This document shows, piece after piece, positions 45,438-60,640 of a stretch of 64,000 nt of DNA. The first letter of the stretch is position 1. Every line of letters begins with the position of its first letter. The translations under genes and the position numbers were made by a program. A model generated the notes under the pieces. That model was not told where the DNA came from, made no database searches, and saw nothing but the letters and a program-made list of their open reading frames with translations. This DNA is from Sympetrum striolatum (lineage: Eukaryota > Arthropoda > Insecta > Odonata > Libellulidae), in contig OX388348.1 in assembly GCA_947579665.1 (NCBI GenBank), forward strand, positions 186,001-250,000. Direction: 5' to 3'.

Positions 45438-46514
45438 ACTAGTAAAATGTTGCTTGCATACTGCAAGCAGATTAACAACACTAATTTTATGTTGGAATCA
45501 TATAGGGACGGTCCTCAAAAGAAAAAAATATGAATAAAAAATTCCTAAAATTCGCTAAAATTTCATGGTCTGACATCTAACCCTGGTCTTTACTGTGAAC
45601 TTATTATGCAGCACAATAGAAGATCACCATTTCTAACTATGTGTGAAAATTCAAGCAGAAATATTGGCTGCAACTGCCTCAAAAGACGTTCTAATTTTCA
45701 CGAATGTAAATGGCTCTCTGGATTCGAACCAAGGACGATCCTGGATATCTAAAAAATGTTTCTGAAATTTATTTATGAACTCGATCGATATGCAGAATTT
45801 CAAATTTCTATATTATTAGGAAAGCTTTCAAAATAATTACAAAAAATCGGATCAACTTCTGATTTCAGAGACACCTGGTGTCGAACCCAGGACATATTGT
45901 AAGCTGTGAATGCATAGTGTTATTTGTAAAGACTTGCTTTTGTATCATGCAAAGTTTGAAGTCGATGGCATAACGGGAAGTACCTAAATTATGTTTCCGT
46001 TATCTCCGTAAGAAAGGCATTGAGGAATTTAAATGTCCCTCTGGGATCGAACCAAGGACCATCAGCAAATATGTGAAATTTGATTATGAGATATATTTAT
46101 GATATCTAACCTCATGTTGAATTTCAAATTTCTATGCCATCGGGAAGGGGTCCTAAAAAAATCTTCAAAATCGCCGCAATGCATTTTATAAGGCCGATTT
46201 TTGCCCCGGCCTAGCATCGAACCAAGGACAATATTCGAAGATGTCTTTTTGGTTTTCGTTGGCTATGCACGGCATCTATCGATCCCTCGAGTTTCAACTC
46301 TCTGCTTTTCCGGGAAGTGCCTCAAAAAAATTTTCGAAAATCTCTGCCATGTATTCTTATGGGCAAAATCTCGACTTTGGGGCCTTCTGGAATCGAACCC
46401 ATGACGCCAAGGTTCAATGTCGGCTTTTTCCTGGAGGTTACACGTTATGGCAAATATGTCGTAAAAATTTCAAGTCAGTGCCACTTGTGGAACATGGTTA
46501 GAATTTTGATCCCC
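45438..46514 (+). repeat. Satellite unit B9, complete type A with an ACTAGT terminus
   Basis: About 1,077 bp. This is the only copy that starts ACTAGTAAAATG instead of ACGAGTAAAATG, so its opposite-strand terminus reads ...CATTTTACTAGT. The first core is altered to GACATCTAACCCTGG (near 45573). The other cores are normal. Confidence 0.93.
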
Positions 46515-46541
46515 TATGAATGAATGAATGTGTATATAGGT

Positions 46542-47650
46542 ACGAGTAAAATGTTGCTTGCATACTGCAAGCACATCGATAACAAAAGTTTTTTGTCGGC
46601 ATCATATAGAGTGAGTCCTCAAAAGAAAAAAAATGGATGGAAAATATTCTTAATTTCCGCTGCAATTTATTTGTCTGGCATCGAACCCAGGTCTTCCCGG
46701 TCATACTTACTATGCAGCACCATAGAAGATCACCATCTGTAACTATATGTGAAAATTCAAGTAGAAATATTGAATGCAACTGCCTCAAACGACGTCCTAC
46801 GTTTCCCTTATATTCCTTATGAGAGAAATGCTAATTTGCTCTGGCATCGAACCCAGGAATAATACGGTGTTATCTAAATATTTTTCTAAAACCAATTCAT
46901 TTCATACATCTTTCAGTCGAGTACGAACTTCCTATCATTTCGATAAAGTAATCAAAAAAATAATGAAGTACTAAACCAATGTATTTTAAACGGGAGACAT
47001 ATTTGCCACCCGGCATCGAACCCGGATCTTTCTGGTAATACTTCCTATGCAACATAATAGAAGATCACTATCTCTAACCATGTGTGAAAATTCAAGCAGA
47101 AATATTGTCTGCAACTGTCTCAAACGACGACTTAATTTTCCCTTATATTCCTTATGAGAGAAATGTTAATGTGCTCTGGCATCGCACCCAGGAATATTAC
47201 GGGCTTAAAAAATTTTTTTTCTTAAACCAATTCTTAATATATATCTTCTAGCTGAGCGAAAAGTTCCTTACATACCGGTAAGTGCATCAAAAAAATTAAT
47301 GAAAAACTATCCCCATGCATTTTAAATGCGGGATTTTTGCATTGTCCTAGCATCGAACCCAAGAGGTTCTCATTAGTAGTCATTGATGTTTTTAATAGTT
47401 CTTGACCATATCTGTAAGCTCCTTGAATTTCGATTCTCTACCTGTCCGGGAAGTATTATTTAAAAATTTTTGAAAATCGCCACCATGTATCCTTATGGAG
47501 AAAATCGGGACTTCGGGGCCTTCTGTAATCGAACCCATGACACCGAAGTTCAATGTCGGCTTTTTCCTGGAGGTTACACGTTATGGCCAATATGTAGTAA
47601 AAATTTCAAGTCGGTGGCACTTGTGGAACATGCTTAGACTTTTGATCCCT
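46542..47650 (+). repeat. Satellite unit B10, complete type B
   Basis: About 1,109 bp with the full type B monomer series. One core is changed to GGCATCGCACCCAGG (near 47181) and one to TGTAATCGAACCCATG. It is followed by the spacer CTTCTCCGGATTCATTCATGG and a (GATA)n tract at 47711-47749. Confidence 0.92.
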
Positions 47651-47710
47651 AGTGTATATATATCTATTATATATAGATGCTTCTCCGGATTCATTCATGG
47701 ATATACCTAT

Positions 47711-47749
<39 letters not shown>

Positions 47750-47750
<1 letters not shown>

Positions 47751-48825
47751 GATACTAATTCACAGCCTAAACCACAAGCGTGATTGACTTGAATTTTTTA
47801 CGACGTATTGGCCATAACGTGTAACCGCCAGAAAAATTGCGATTTTGATCGTCAGGGTCATGGGTTCGGTTCCAGAGGGCCCCAAAGTCGCGATTTTCTC
47901 CATAAGAATACATGGCGGAGATTTTCGAAAATTTTTTTGAGGTACTTCCCGGGGAGAGAAAGAGTTGAAACTCGAGGGATCGCTAGAAGCCGTGCGTATC
48001 CAACGAAAATCAGAAAAACATCTTAGAATATAGTCCATGGTTCGATGCTAGGTCGGGGCAAAAATCGGCCGTTTAAAATGCATTACGGCGATTTTGAAGA
48101 TTTTTTTTGGATCCTTTCCCGATAACATGGATATTCGAAACTCGGCACGTGGATAGATATCATGAATATACTTCATAATCAAATTTTACATGTTCGCTGA
48201 TGGTCCTTGGTTCGATCCCAGAGGGCCATTTGCACTTCTCAATGCATTTCTTACGGAGACAACGGAAACAAAATTTAGGTACTTTCCGACATTCTATCAA
48301 CTTCAAACTTTGCATGATACAAGAGTAAGTCTTTACAAATCAAACTCTGCATTCACAGCTTGCAATACGTCCTGGGTTCGACACCAGGTGTCTCTGAAAT
48401 CAGAATTTGATCCGATTTTTAGGAATTATTTTGAAACCTTTCCCACTAAAATAGAAACTTGAAATTCGGCATATAGATAGAGATCATAAATATCTATCAG
48501 AAACATATCTTAGACTTCCACGATCGTCCTTGGTTCGAGTCCCGAGAGGCATTAACATTCGTGAAAATTAGAACGTTTTTTTAGGCAGTTATAGCCAATA
48601 TTTCTGCTTGAATTTTCACACATAGTTAGAGATGGTGATCTTCTATTGTGTTTCATAGTTGGTTTACCAGTAAGACCCGGGTTCGATGCCAGACGATGAA
48701 ATTTCAGCGAATTTTAAGAAAAAATTAAATCCTTTTTTTTTCTTTTAAAGACCGTCCCGATATGATGCCGATATGAAATTAGTATTGCCGATCTGCTTGC
48801 AGTATGCAAGCTACATTTTACTCGT
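47750..48825 (-). repeat. Satellite unit B11, complete type A, inverted
   Basis: About 1,076 bp, starting GGATACTAATTCACAGCC directly after (GATA)n, as in A7. The first core is GGGTTCGGTTCC (one change), and the rest are intact. The unit ends with the hairpin and CTCGT followed by (AT)n. Confidence 0.93.
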
Positions 48826-48898
48826 ATATATATATATATATCTATTATATATAGATGCTTCTCCGGATTCATTCATATATCATATATATATATAGAGA

Positions 48899-49979
48899 GG
48901 ATACAAATTCACAGCCTAAACCACAAGCGTCATTGACTTGAAATTTTTACGACATATTGGCCATAAAGTGTAACCGCCAGAAAAATTGCGATTTTGAACC
49001 TCAGTGTCATGGGTTCGATTCCAGAGGGCCCCAAAGTCCCGATTTTTCCCGTTTAAATGCATTGCTTAGATTTTCGGGAATTTTTAAAAAATACTTCCCG
49101 GATAGGTAGAGAATCGAAACTCTAGGAGCCTTTATATATGGTCATGATCTATCGAAAACATAAATTAGTTTTACGGAAAATATCCTGGGTTCGATGCTAG
49201 GTCGAGGCAAAAATCGGCCGTTTAAAATGTATTGTGGCGATTTTAAAGATTTTTTTTGGACCCCTTCCCGATGGCATGGAAACTTGAAATTCGGCATGGA
49301 GTTGGAGATTATAAATATATTTCATAATCAAATTTTAGATTTTCCGTGATGGTCCTTGGTTCGATCCCAGGGCGCCATTTACATTTCTCAATGCATTTCT
49401 TATGGAGATAACGGAAACAAATTTTAGGTTCTTCCCGACATGCTATCGACTTAAAACATAGCGTGATAGAAGAACCAGTCTTAACAAATCAAACTATGCA
49501 TTCATAACTATCAATGTGTCCTGGGTTCGACACCAGGTGTCTCTGCAATCAGAAGTTGATCCGATTTTTAGGAATTATTTTGAAACCTTTCCTAATAATA
49601 TAGAAACTTGAAATTTGGCATATGGATTGAGATCATTAATAACATTCAGAAACATTTTTTAAATTTCCACGATCGTCCTTGGTTCGAGTCCCCGAGAGCC
49701 ATTTACTTTCGTGAACATTAGAGCGTCTTTTGAGGCAGCTGCGCCCAATATATTTGCTTGAATTTTCACACATAGTTAGAGATGGAGAAATTCTATTGTG
49801 CTGCATAGTGTGTATCACCAAAAAGACCCGGGTTCGATGCCGGACAAATAACTTGCAGCGAATTTAAAGAATATTTTCAATTCCCCTTTTTTTTCTTTTG
49901 AAGACGGTCCCGATATGATGCCGAGATGAAATTAGTGTTGTCGATCTGCTTGCAGTATGCAAGCTACATTTTACTCGTA
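48899..49979 (-). repeat. Satellite unit B12, complete type A, inverted
   Basis: About 1,081 bp. It resembles the reverse complement of units A1/A2, sharing the TATATATGGTCATGATCTATCG segment (about 49133, in pieces), while its neighbours carry the alternative GATCGCTAGA segment at the same place. Type A therefore has at least two alternative forms of monomer e/f. Confidence 0.93.
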
Positions 49980-50041
49980 CATATATATATATATCTATTA
50001 TATATAGATGCTTCTCCGGATTCATTCATGGATATACCTAT

Positions 50042-50076
<35 letters not shown>

Positions 50077-50077
<1 letters not shown>

Positions 50078-51154
50078 GATACTAATTCACAGCCTAAACC
50101 ACAAGCGTCCTTGACTTGAAATTTTTACGACGTATTGGCCATAACGTGTAACCGCCAGAAAAATTGCGATTTTGATCCTCATGGTTATGGGTTCGATTCC
50201 AAAGGGCCCCAAAGTCGCTATTTTTTCCATAAGAACACATGGCGGGGATTTTCGAAAATTTTTTTGAGGCACTTCCCGGAGAGAGAAAAAGTTGAAACTC
50301 CAGGGATCGCTAGAAGCCGTGCGTATCCAACGAAAATCAGAAAGACATTTTAGAATTTAGTCCATGGTTCGATGCTAGGTCGGGGCAAATATCGGCCGTT
50401 TAAAATGCATTGCGGCGATTTTGAAGATTTTTTTTGGATCCTTTCCCGATAACATGGATATTTGAAACTCGGCACGTGGATAGATATCATGAATATATTT
50501 CATAATAAAATTTTACATGTTCGCTGATGGTCCTTGGATCGATCCCAGAGGGCCATTTGCACTTCTCAATGCATTTCTTACGGAGATAACGGAAACAAAA
50601 TTTAGGTACTTTCCGGCATGTTATCGACTTCAAACTTTGCATGTAGAAAGATCAAGTCCATACAAATCAAACAGTGCATTCACAGCTATCAATGTGTCCT
50701 GGGTTCGACACCAGGCGTCTCTACAATCAGTAACTGACCCGATTTTCAATGATTATTTTGAACCTTTTCCCAACAATATAGAAACATGAAATTTGGTATT
50801 TAGATAGAAATCATAGATATGTTTCAAAATCATGTTTTAGATTTCCAAGATCGTCCTTGGTTCGAATCCAGAGAGCCATTTACATTCGTGAAAATTAGAA
50901 CGTCTTTTGAGGCAGTTGTAGCCAATATTTCTGCTTGAATTTTCACACATAGTTAAAGATGGTGATCCTCTATTGTGCTGCATAGTATTTTCACCAGTAA
51001 GACCCGGGTTCGATGCCAGGCGATGAAATTTCAGCGAATTCTAGGGATATTTTCAATCCTTTTTCTTTTTCTTTTGAGGACCGTCCCGATATAATGCCGA
51101 TATGAAATTAATGTTGTCGATCTGCTTGCAGTATGCAAGCAACATTTTACTCGT
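50077..51154 (-). repeat. Satellite unit B13, complete type A, inverted
   Basis: About 1,078 bp, preceded by (GATA)n at 50043-50076. It is close to B11 through the first half. One core is changed to GGATCGATCCC (near 50537). The unit ends with the hairpin and ACTCGT, facing B14 across a spacer holding two TCCGGAGAAGCGTC copies. Confidence 0.93.
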
Positions 51155-51226
51155 ATATATATAAGTATATCCGGAGAAGCGTCTATATATAATAGATATC
51201 CGGAGAAGCGTCTATATATAATAGAT

Positions 51227-52299
51227 ACGAGTAAAATGTCAAAATCAAGCAGATGGACAACAATAATTTTAAATCGGCATTACATCGGGACGGCCCTCCA
51301 AAGAAAAAAAAGGATTGAAAATATTCATAAAATTCGCTGCAATTTAATCGTCTGGCATCGAACCCGGGCCTTCCTGGTGAACTTTCTATGCACTACAATA
51401 GAAGATCTCCATGTCTAACAATGTGTGAAAATTCAAGCAGAAATATTGGATGCAAAAGCCTGAAACGACGTCCTACTTTTCACGAATGTAAATGGCTCTC
51501 TGGATTCGAACCAAGGGCGATCTTGGAAATCTAAAATATGTTTCTGAAAGTCATTTATCATCTTTATCTATATGTCTAATTTCAAGTTTCTATATTATTT
51601 TGAAATGTTTCAAAATAATTCCTAAATATCGGATCAACTTCTGATTGCAGAGACACCTGGTGTCGAACCCAGGACTTATTGTGAGCTGTGAATGCACAAT
51701 TTTATTTTTTTAAGACTTGGTCTTGTATCATGCTAAGTTTGATGTCGATAGCATTCCGGGAAGTACCTTAATTTTGTTTTCGCTTTCTCCGTAAGAAATG
51801 CATTGAGAAGTGCAAAGGGCCCTCTGGGATCGAACCAAGGACGATCAGCGAAGATGTCAAATTTGATTATGAAATATATATTCATGATATCTATCGACGT
51901 GCCGAGTTTCAAGTATCCATGTTATCGGGAAAGGATCCAAAAAAAATCTTCCAAATCGCCGCAATGCATTTTAAACGGCCGATTTTTGCCCCGACCTAGC
52001 ATCAAACCATGGACTATATTCGGGGATGTCATTCTGATTTTCGTTGGATACGCACGGCTTCTAGCGATCCCTTGAGTTTCAAATCTTTGTTTCTCCGGGA
52101 AGTGCCTCAAAAAAATTTTCGAAAATCCCCGCCATGTATCCTTATGGAGAAAATCGCGAATTTGGGTCCTTCTGGAATCGAACCCATGACACCGAGGTTC
52201 AATGTCGGCTTTTTCCTGGAAGTTACACGTTATGGCCAATACGTCGTAAAAATTTAAAGTCGTTGGCACTTGTGAAACATGGTTAGACTTTTGATCCCC
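51227..52299 (+). repeat. Satellite unit B14, complete type A, last copy
   Basis: About 1,073 bp. The hairpin is destroyed here: the start reads ACGAGTAAAATGTCAAAATC and lacks the GCTTGCATACTGC arm, so this is the only full unit without it. One core is altered (agcATCAAACCATGG). The satellite stops at TTTTGATCCCC and unrelated sequence begins immediately. Confidence 0.92.
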
Positions 52300-52790
52300 A
52301 TCAGATGCAGAAAACACACAACAATGGATATTTGTACACCACTACCAAATGTGGCAACCGATAAATTGAAACGAGAACACAAAGATCCAGGAAGATGACA
52401 ACAACCAATACAATGAACGAAATTGACAAGAATTCCTTCGATAGCAAAACCATTCCTCAGAGACAGCTCTCGTCTGGACCAGAGTGCGCAGCATCCAGCA
52501 GCATCGTCAAGGTCTGAAATCGGAGGAAAAAAGTCTTACAATGCATTGAAACTCGATAAAACAGAGAGAAGCAATCCCAAGGCAAGCGGACAAAGCATAG
52601 AGTCCTGTGGAAAAGAAAGTCATGCATGTGCAAAGGAAAAGATTAAGGGTAAGAAGCAATCATATAGAAAGCAGACAAAGCAACAGTATAGCATTCTGTG
52701 GACAAGCAAGACACAAGAATGAAAAATCAGAACAATATTGACTAGAAAGATGAGCGTGCAATGAGTGAAGCTCCAGGACCAGCATAAAAA
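52300..52790 (+). other. Short Lys/Ser-rich open frame of unknown nature
   Basis: A 100-codon open frame (52423-52722) reads RSEIGGKKSYNALKLDKTER and similar Lys/Ser-rich text. No family is recognised. The nucleotide sequence is rich in AAG/AGC and partly resembles 56700-56830 on the far side of the Tigger element and its host repeat (AGACAAG...ATGAGTG), so it is more likely part of a repeat than a gene. Confidence 0.3.
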
Positions 52791-53140
52791 TTGATAGGTT
52801 TTCTCATTTTCTAAACAAAATATGAAAAACTGACATTTTTCAGATTTTTTTTAGCTTTCTCAACCTTTTTGGGATAAACTGCTGCACAAAATTGAAATTT
52901 AAAGTAATTTGTACAGAAATCGCCTAAAGCTTCAAAACTGGCACAAAAATTGCCAGGTTTTGTCAATTTTTAAGCAAAATATCGCCAAAAATTTAGTTTT
53001 TTTTTTTTCAATATTTCAACGTTTTTTGGGAAAATTGCTGCGCAAAAGTGAAAATCTTCTAATTTTTTTAGAAGCACCTTGTCTAAAGCTTCAAAACCAG
53101 CACAAAAATAAATAGGTTTTGTCGATTTTTAAACAAAATA
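52791..53140. repeat. ~160-bp tandem repeat, left portion
   Basis: The word YAGGTTTTSTCNATTTTYNAA recurs at 52795, 52954 and 53113, a period of 159 bp, with CTAAAGCTTCAAAACTGGCAC repeated at matching phase. The array is cut by the Tigger element and continues at 56242. Confidence 0.85.
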
Positions 53141-56239
<3,099 letters not shown>

Positions 56240-56241
56240 TA

Positions 56242-56930
56242 TGGCCAAAAAACTGAAATATTTCCAAAACATCCAATATCTCAACTTTTATAAGAGTTTT
56301 GGAAAAATAGCAGTGCAAACTGAAAATCTATTACATTTTCGGAAAGATCTTTCTATAAGCTTCAAAATGAGCACTAAGTTGAATAGGTTTTCTCAAGTTT
56401 TAAGCTAAATACGGCCAAGAAACTGAACTTTTTTCTGAATTATTTCAACTACACAAAAGTGAATATCTATGATAATTTCAGAAAGTGATTGCTAAATATG
56501 TGCTTAGTGTGATTATTACATAGTAATAGTTTACTTTTGAACTTTAAAGAGCATAAAATTGGTAACTACACTTAGCAGTTGTGGGAGATATTTCATGCCA
56601 TTTTTCATTCCAAACTATTATGCTAATTTTTGTGGAATTCGTTAGATAAGGGTCTCACTTAGTTTTGAACGAGTCCACTTAGCGTACAAAGCTAAGCATT
56701 CAGTAGGAAACAAAGTCGTGCACATTCAAAGTAAAAAGCAAGACCAATGCAAGAACGAAGAATTAGAAGAATATAGTCACTGCAAAAGACCAGACCAATG
56801 ACCAGAAAGACAAGATTGCGATGAGTGTTCTTAGCATGTGATTTGTTAGCCAGATTTGTTAATCAACTCTGACAGCAGCCACCACAGTGCTATATATGAA
56901 GTTTGGTATTGATACGACTACTAGTTTTTA
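56242..56930. repeat. ~160-bp tandem repeat, right portion, then unassigned sequence
   Basis: It continues the host repeat after the Tigger element: GGCCAAAAAACTGAAATATT, CTATAAGCTTCAAAATGAGC and AATAGGTTTTCTCAAGTTTTAAG (at 56380) correspond in order to the left part. Beyond about 56480 the repeat fades into AT-rich sequence with no feature. Confidence 0.75.
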
Positions 56931-57095
56931 CGTTAGAACACCCACAAGCACACACACATGCACCCATCATTCCGAAAATGGTCAAAACGTGTTCTAGGGA
57001 CCCCAAAACATGTATTTCCGTTTGAATCTCAAAGTTGATTTTTTCATGAAAACAATACTTTCTCTATACTACGTATATGGAGAAAGTAAAAACAT
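56931..57095 (+). mobile_element. RTE-type LINE or SINE 3' tail, copy 2
   Basis: The same order of words as at 35280-35460: AGAACACCCACAAGCACACA, CCGAAAATGGTCAAAACGTG, AAACATGTATTTCCGTTTGA and finally ACAATACTTTCTCTATACTA, CGTATATGGAGAAAGTAAAA (in pieces), followed by T-rich sequence. The terminal hairpin is kept with shorter arms. Confidence 0.7.
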
Positions 57096-59160
57096 TTTTT
57101 TTTCATAGATAAACATATATAGACAAAAAAACATACGCACCATAGGAAGTCAAGCAACAGTTAAGAAAAACATAACAAATTACTATTGAATATTAAGCCA
57201 TTTGTCAAGTTTGTTGTAAACATGTTTCAATCCATATCTGTAAACTGCGTTTACTCACCCAACCAAATTCTCCACAGTTAAAATTCCTCACAAATTACCT
57301 ACTCCCCCCATAAACTCCCTCATTCACAACTATCCATTCAACCCTTTCCCCAACCTCTCCTATACCCCCTCCGGAAAGTGTAATATTCTTTTCTTCACCT
57401 GAAGATGTTGCAATGCAATGAAACCCGGGTCGTGGTCTGAATAAAGGACAGTACTGTGGAAATTACAAAGTTGTTTTTATTCTGATAAGTATTCGTGTAT
57501 TATTACACATTTTAAAATCTCATCAAAAATGAATGCATTCAAAATTTTATAAGTAATTGATTCCTGAGGTTGTAATAAGTTAAAGTATATATAGTCTTTT
57601 TAGATATATATTTTAGACAGTCTTTTTATTTAAATTAAAATGTCTCTAGTCATTTAAAATAGAAAGAAAATGACAGGAAATGTGAATCTGGATTCGTATA
57701 AGAGAAACAAAAGAGAAAGGAAACTCAGAATTCAAACGTTTTCTTAAAAAAAATAAAATAAAAGATGTAATTTGGTGATGAGGTGTAGTACGTTAGCTAT
57801 GATTAACTTTGCATCACATAAAATTACAAAACTTATATTAGTGAAAATCAAAGCTCTTGAATATATTTTAGGAAAAGCTTAAGCAAAAAGTGGTTTTAAC
57901 CTCCGTTAGATTAATTAGCTAAAGGCCTCAGGAAACAAATCTTTGTCAAAATAGATATAAAAACTAAAAATAACGTAAGAGACTTAATATTCAGTTAAAG
58001 TTCACCAAAGACTTATAAAGTATCTTTTGAAAAGATTTTACAAAACCTTCATAAAAGAAGGCATTATATGATAGAAGATTAAGGAGTGCAAAACATTTTA
58101 ACACAAAAGCATTATAAATTAAAAGATTAGAAATTGAAATAAAATTATAGATAGAAATAAATTATAAATTGGAAATAAATTTGAAAAATCTGTGAGGCTA
58201 TTATTTAAAAATTAGTCTTGCGATACAAAGTAAATTTTATAAAAGTTATTTACCTAGATAAACATTGTATAATTAGTTTAGATGCAAAAAATCTTGGTAG
58301 GAATGGATTGATGTAGTGCAGATCACGGAAAGTGAAAAGAAAAAACATAACTAACCCTTAATTAGTAGCGTGGGGTCAAATTGGCCCCAGGCAGTGGATG
58401 TCCTTCGTTAACACAGAAACTAATGAAGATATATCAACCAAATTATCGTTTTTTAAAGAAGTGATCTATGCTATGATTATCCAAATTTTGTTAATTTCAA
58501 GAAATAAAAATTATGCAATTTAGGCAGTTACAAAATTTACAAAATATAAATTTAAATCATTATCTCAACAACATTTAAATAATTTTTAAGTGCCGATACA
58601 TTAACTAATTCATTGCTAAGCAACACAAAAAATGAATTTCCAAAACAAGTTTTCTTGGATGTTTTTAGGATTTTAACGAATATTTTTCGAAAGCATCTTA
58701 AATGTTCAAAATGCTCTTATGGTTCACAAAATACTTGATTAATGCTCACTGAGTAAATCTGTGTTCATATATTTCCAATATAGCAACAAAGAGCTACGCA
58801 ATAAAAACTTTTGAATAGCGTGTTTTTAAAAATAGGTACCCTTACTATGTGAAGTTATAAAATAATACAAAGTAATAAATAATACACAGTAATTTTATAA
58901 AGTTATTAATCTAGATAAACATTAAATAATTAGATAAGATACAGAAAATCTAGGGATGAGTGAATTGATGCAGTTTAGATCACGATAAATGTAAAGAAAA
59001 ATATTGAATATTGATGAAAAATTTCAAAAATTACGAGCAAGGTCCATTACCTTCGTTATTATTTTATTAAACAAAAATCAACACACAGAATGGCTGATAC
59101 TTCACTGAGAAGATCCTATGCAATTTTCTTTCTTTTTGAATTTGTAAAAACTAAATTTGA
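57096..59160. other. AT-rich sequence without recognised features
   Basis: About 2 kb with no coding hallmark. Two segments about 660 bp apart share wording (58250-58340 and 58910-58995: CCTAGATAAACATT, ATAATTAG, AGAT, GGATTGATG/GAATTGATG), indicating an old duplication. CACCTGAAGATGTTGCAATG near 57398 resembles words found near the ends of arthropod retroelements but is too short to assign. Confidence 0.45.
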
Positions 59161-59162
59161 TA

Positions 59163-59792
59163 CAGTGGTACCTCGAGATACGAGCAGCCTAACATACGAG
59201 TTTTTTGAGATACGAGCCGGAGCTCGGGCCATATTTTCGTTCAAGATACGAGCCGTGTTTCCAAGCAAAGTGCAGCCAAGAAGGCAAAAACAAGTGATAA
59301 TTAAATTTACGTAAATGTTAAGCTTAGTTAAGTTTAAAGTTAAGTCCATTGTTTTAAGTTTCTTCTTTCATTTGAAATAAGGAAAGTGTAGTTTTAGTTT
59401 TAAAGTTACGAAAATAGTTTTAAGTTCTAAAAAAGCGCCGTCTACGTACGTGTCTAGAGTGCCTGCATCCCTTCCCCACTCCCTCCTTCTCGTCGTTCAC
59501 CTTCGTTAGCCGCACTCGTCTGTCTCCAAAGTAAGACTATTATGCTAAATAACTCTTTTATTTCTTTTATTTCATATTTTGTTATGTATTTGTTAATTAT
59601 ACATGTTTATTTGATATTTAAAAACATATCTTTATTCATAATTTACGATGGTTTGGGGATTTTTCATAGGTCCGGAACGGATTAAATAGAATTCAATTAT
59701 TTTAAATGGGAGAAATTCGTTTGAGATACGAGCTGATTGACTTACGAGCTCGGTTCTGGAACGAATTAAACTCGTATCTCGAGGTACCACTG
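59163..59792 (-). mobile_element. MITE with CAGTGGTACCTCGAGATACG ends, copy 2
   Basis: About 630 bp with TA on each side (59161-59162 and 59793-59794). It is the reverse complement of the copy at 39058-39641 through its whole length, for example GCCGCACTCGTCTGTCTCCA here against TGGAGACAGACGAGTGCGGC there, but about 46 bp longer: the other copy lacks a segment near the GCTCGTATCTC end. Open frames on either strand inside it are chance. Confidence 0.92.
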
Positions 59793-59991
59793 TACATTGA
59801 AACGACTGATCTTTCCTAATAGTGTAAACATCAATGGGCTGACGATGACTCAATAAACAAACCTATCAACATTTATCATAAATGCTTCAATTAATACTCT
59901 TATGGAAGTATCCTTCATCAATGTGTTTCTTATAGCAACTAAATATATACATATTGATATGATATATGCAAATCAAATTCGAATTTAATTA

Positions 59992-60640
59992 CAGTAGAAG
60001 TCTGTTATAACGAGTACGGCATATAACCAGAGTTGTGTTATAGCGAGTGATTTTTGGCCATTGTCCGTCTCACTGCAGAAAGGATAGGGAGTTACGTCCA
60101 TTATAATGAGTGGTCATTTCGGAATTATCGTTATAACGAGTGCAATGTTTGTCTTGCAGGAGGCATATCTCGGAATCCTCAATTGACGTGAGGGACAAAG
60201 TCCGACAAACCAACAGTTATCTCTTCAAACGGCAAATAAAATTACATACAAAAATTATCGTCACCTTATTCATGCATTTGTTTTCCACAAGTTGCTTTGC
60301 CCTTCCTCAGCAAAGATGCTTCAGGGAGCTTTGATTAGAAACTTCTCACTCTCCCCTTTATCCCTATGTGCATCGCATCCTCTTGTCTCTTTTCGCAGGG
60401 ATAATTTCCCCTCTAGTCAGAGCCAAAATTTTCAATCGAGTTCCCATCACATTGGCATTCAGTGTGGAATTTGTTTTCATATCAAACTTGGCACCAAATC
60501 TTCTGATCCAGGACCAATGGGAATATAGGAGATAAAAGCAGTGCTGATTCGGATTCCCAGGGTAACCTCCCTTGTGACTCTGTTGTTGCTTGTGATGAAA
60601 GTGAATGAAAAATATCTTGAGAAAGCAATTTGATATGAAT
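59992..60640 (+). mobile_element. Truncated relative of the Tigger element (5' end only)
   Basis: It starts CAGTAGAAGTCTGTTATAAC after TA and follows the first ~450 bp of the 53141 element with moderate divergence (CTTGCAGGAGGCATATCTCG, TCCCTCTAGTCAG-like, GGAGATAAAAGCAGTG, AATGAAAAATATCTTGAGAA). An extra ~150 bp is present near 60180-60330. Similarity ends at about 60640, before any transposase coding, and no right end is seen. Confidence 0.85.

Noticed and set aside
59090..59349. Open frames at 59090-59314 (+) and 59116-59349 (-)
   Set aside because: Both lie across the end of the MITE copy and translate its terminal repeats (SLTYEFFEIRA, VSRGTT). No independent evidence of coding.
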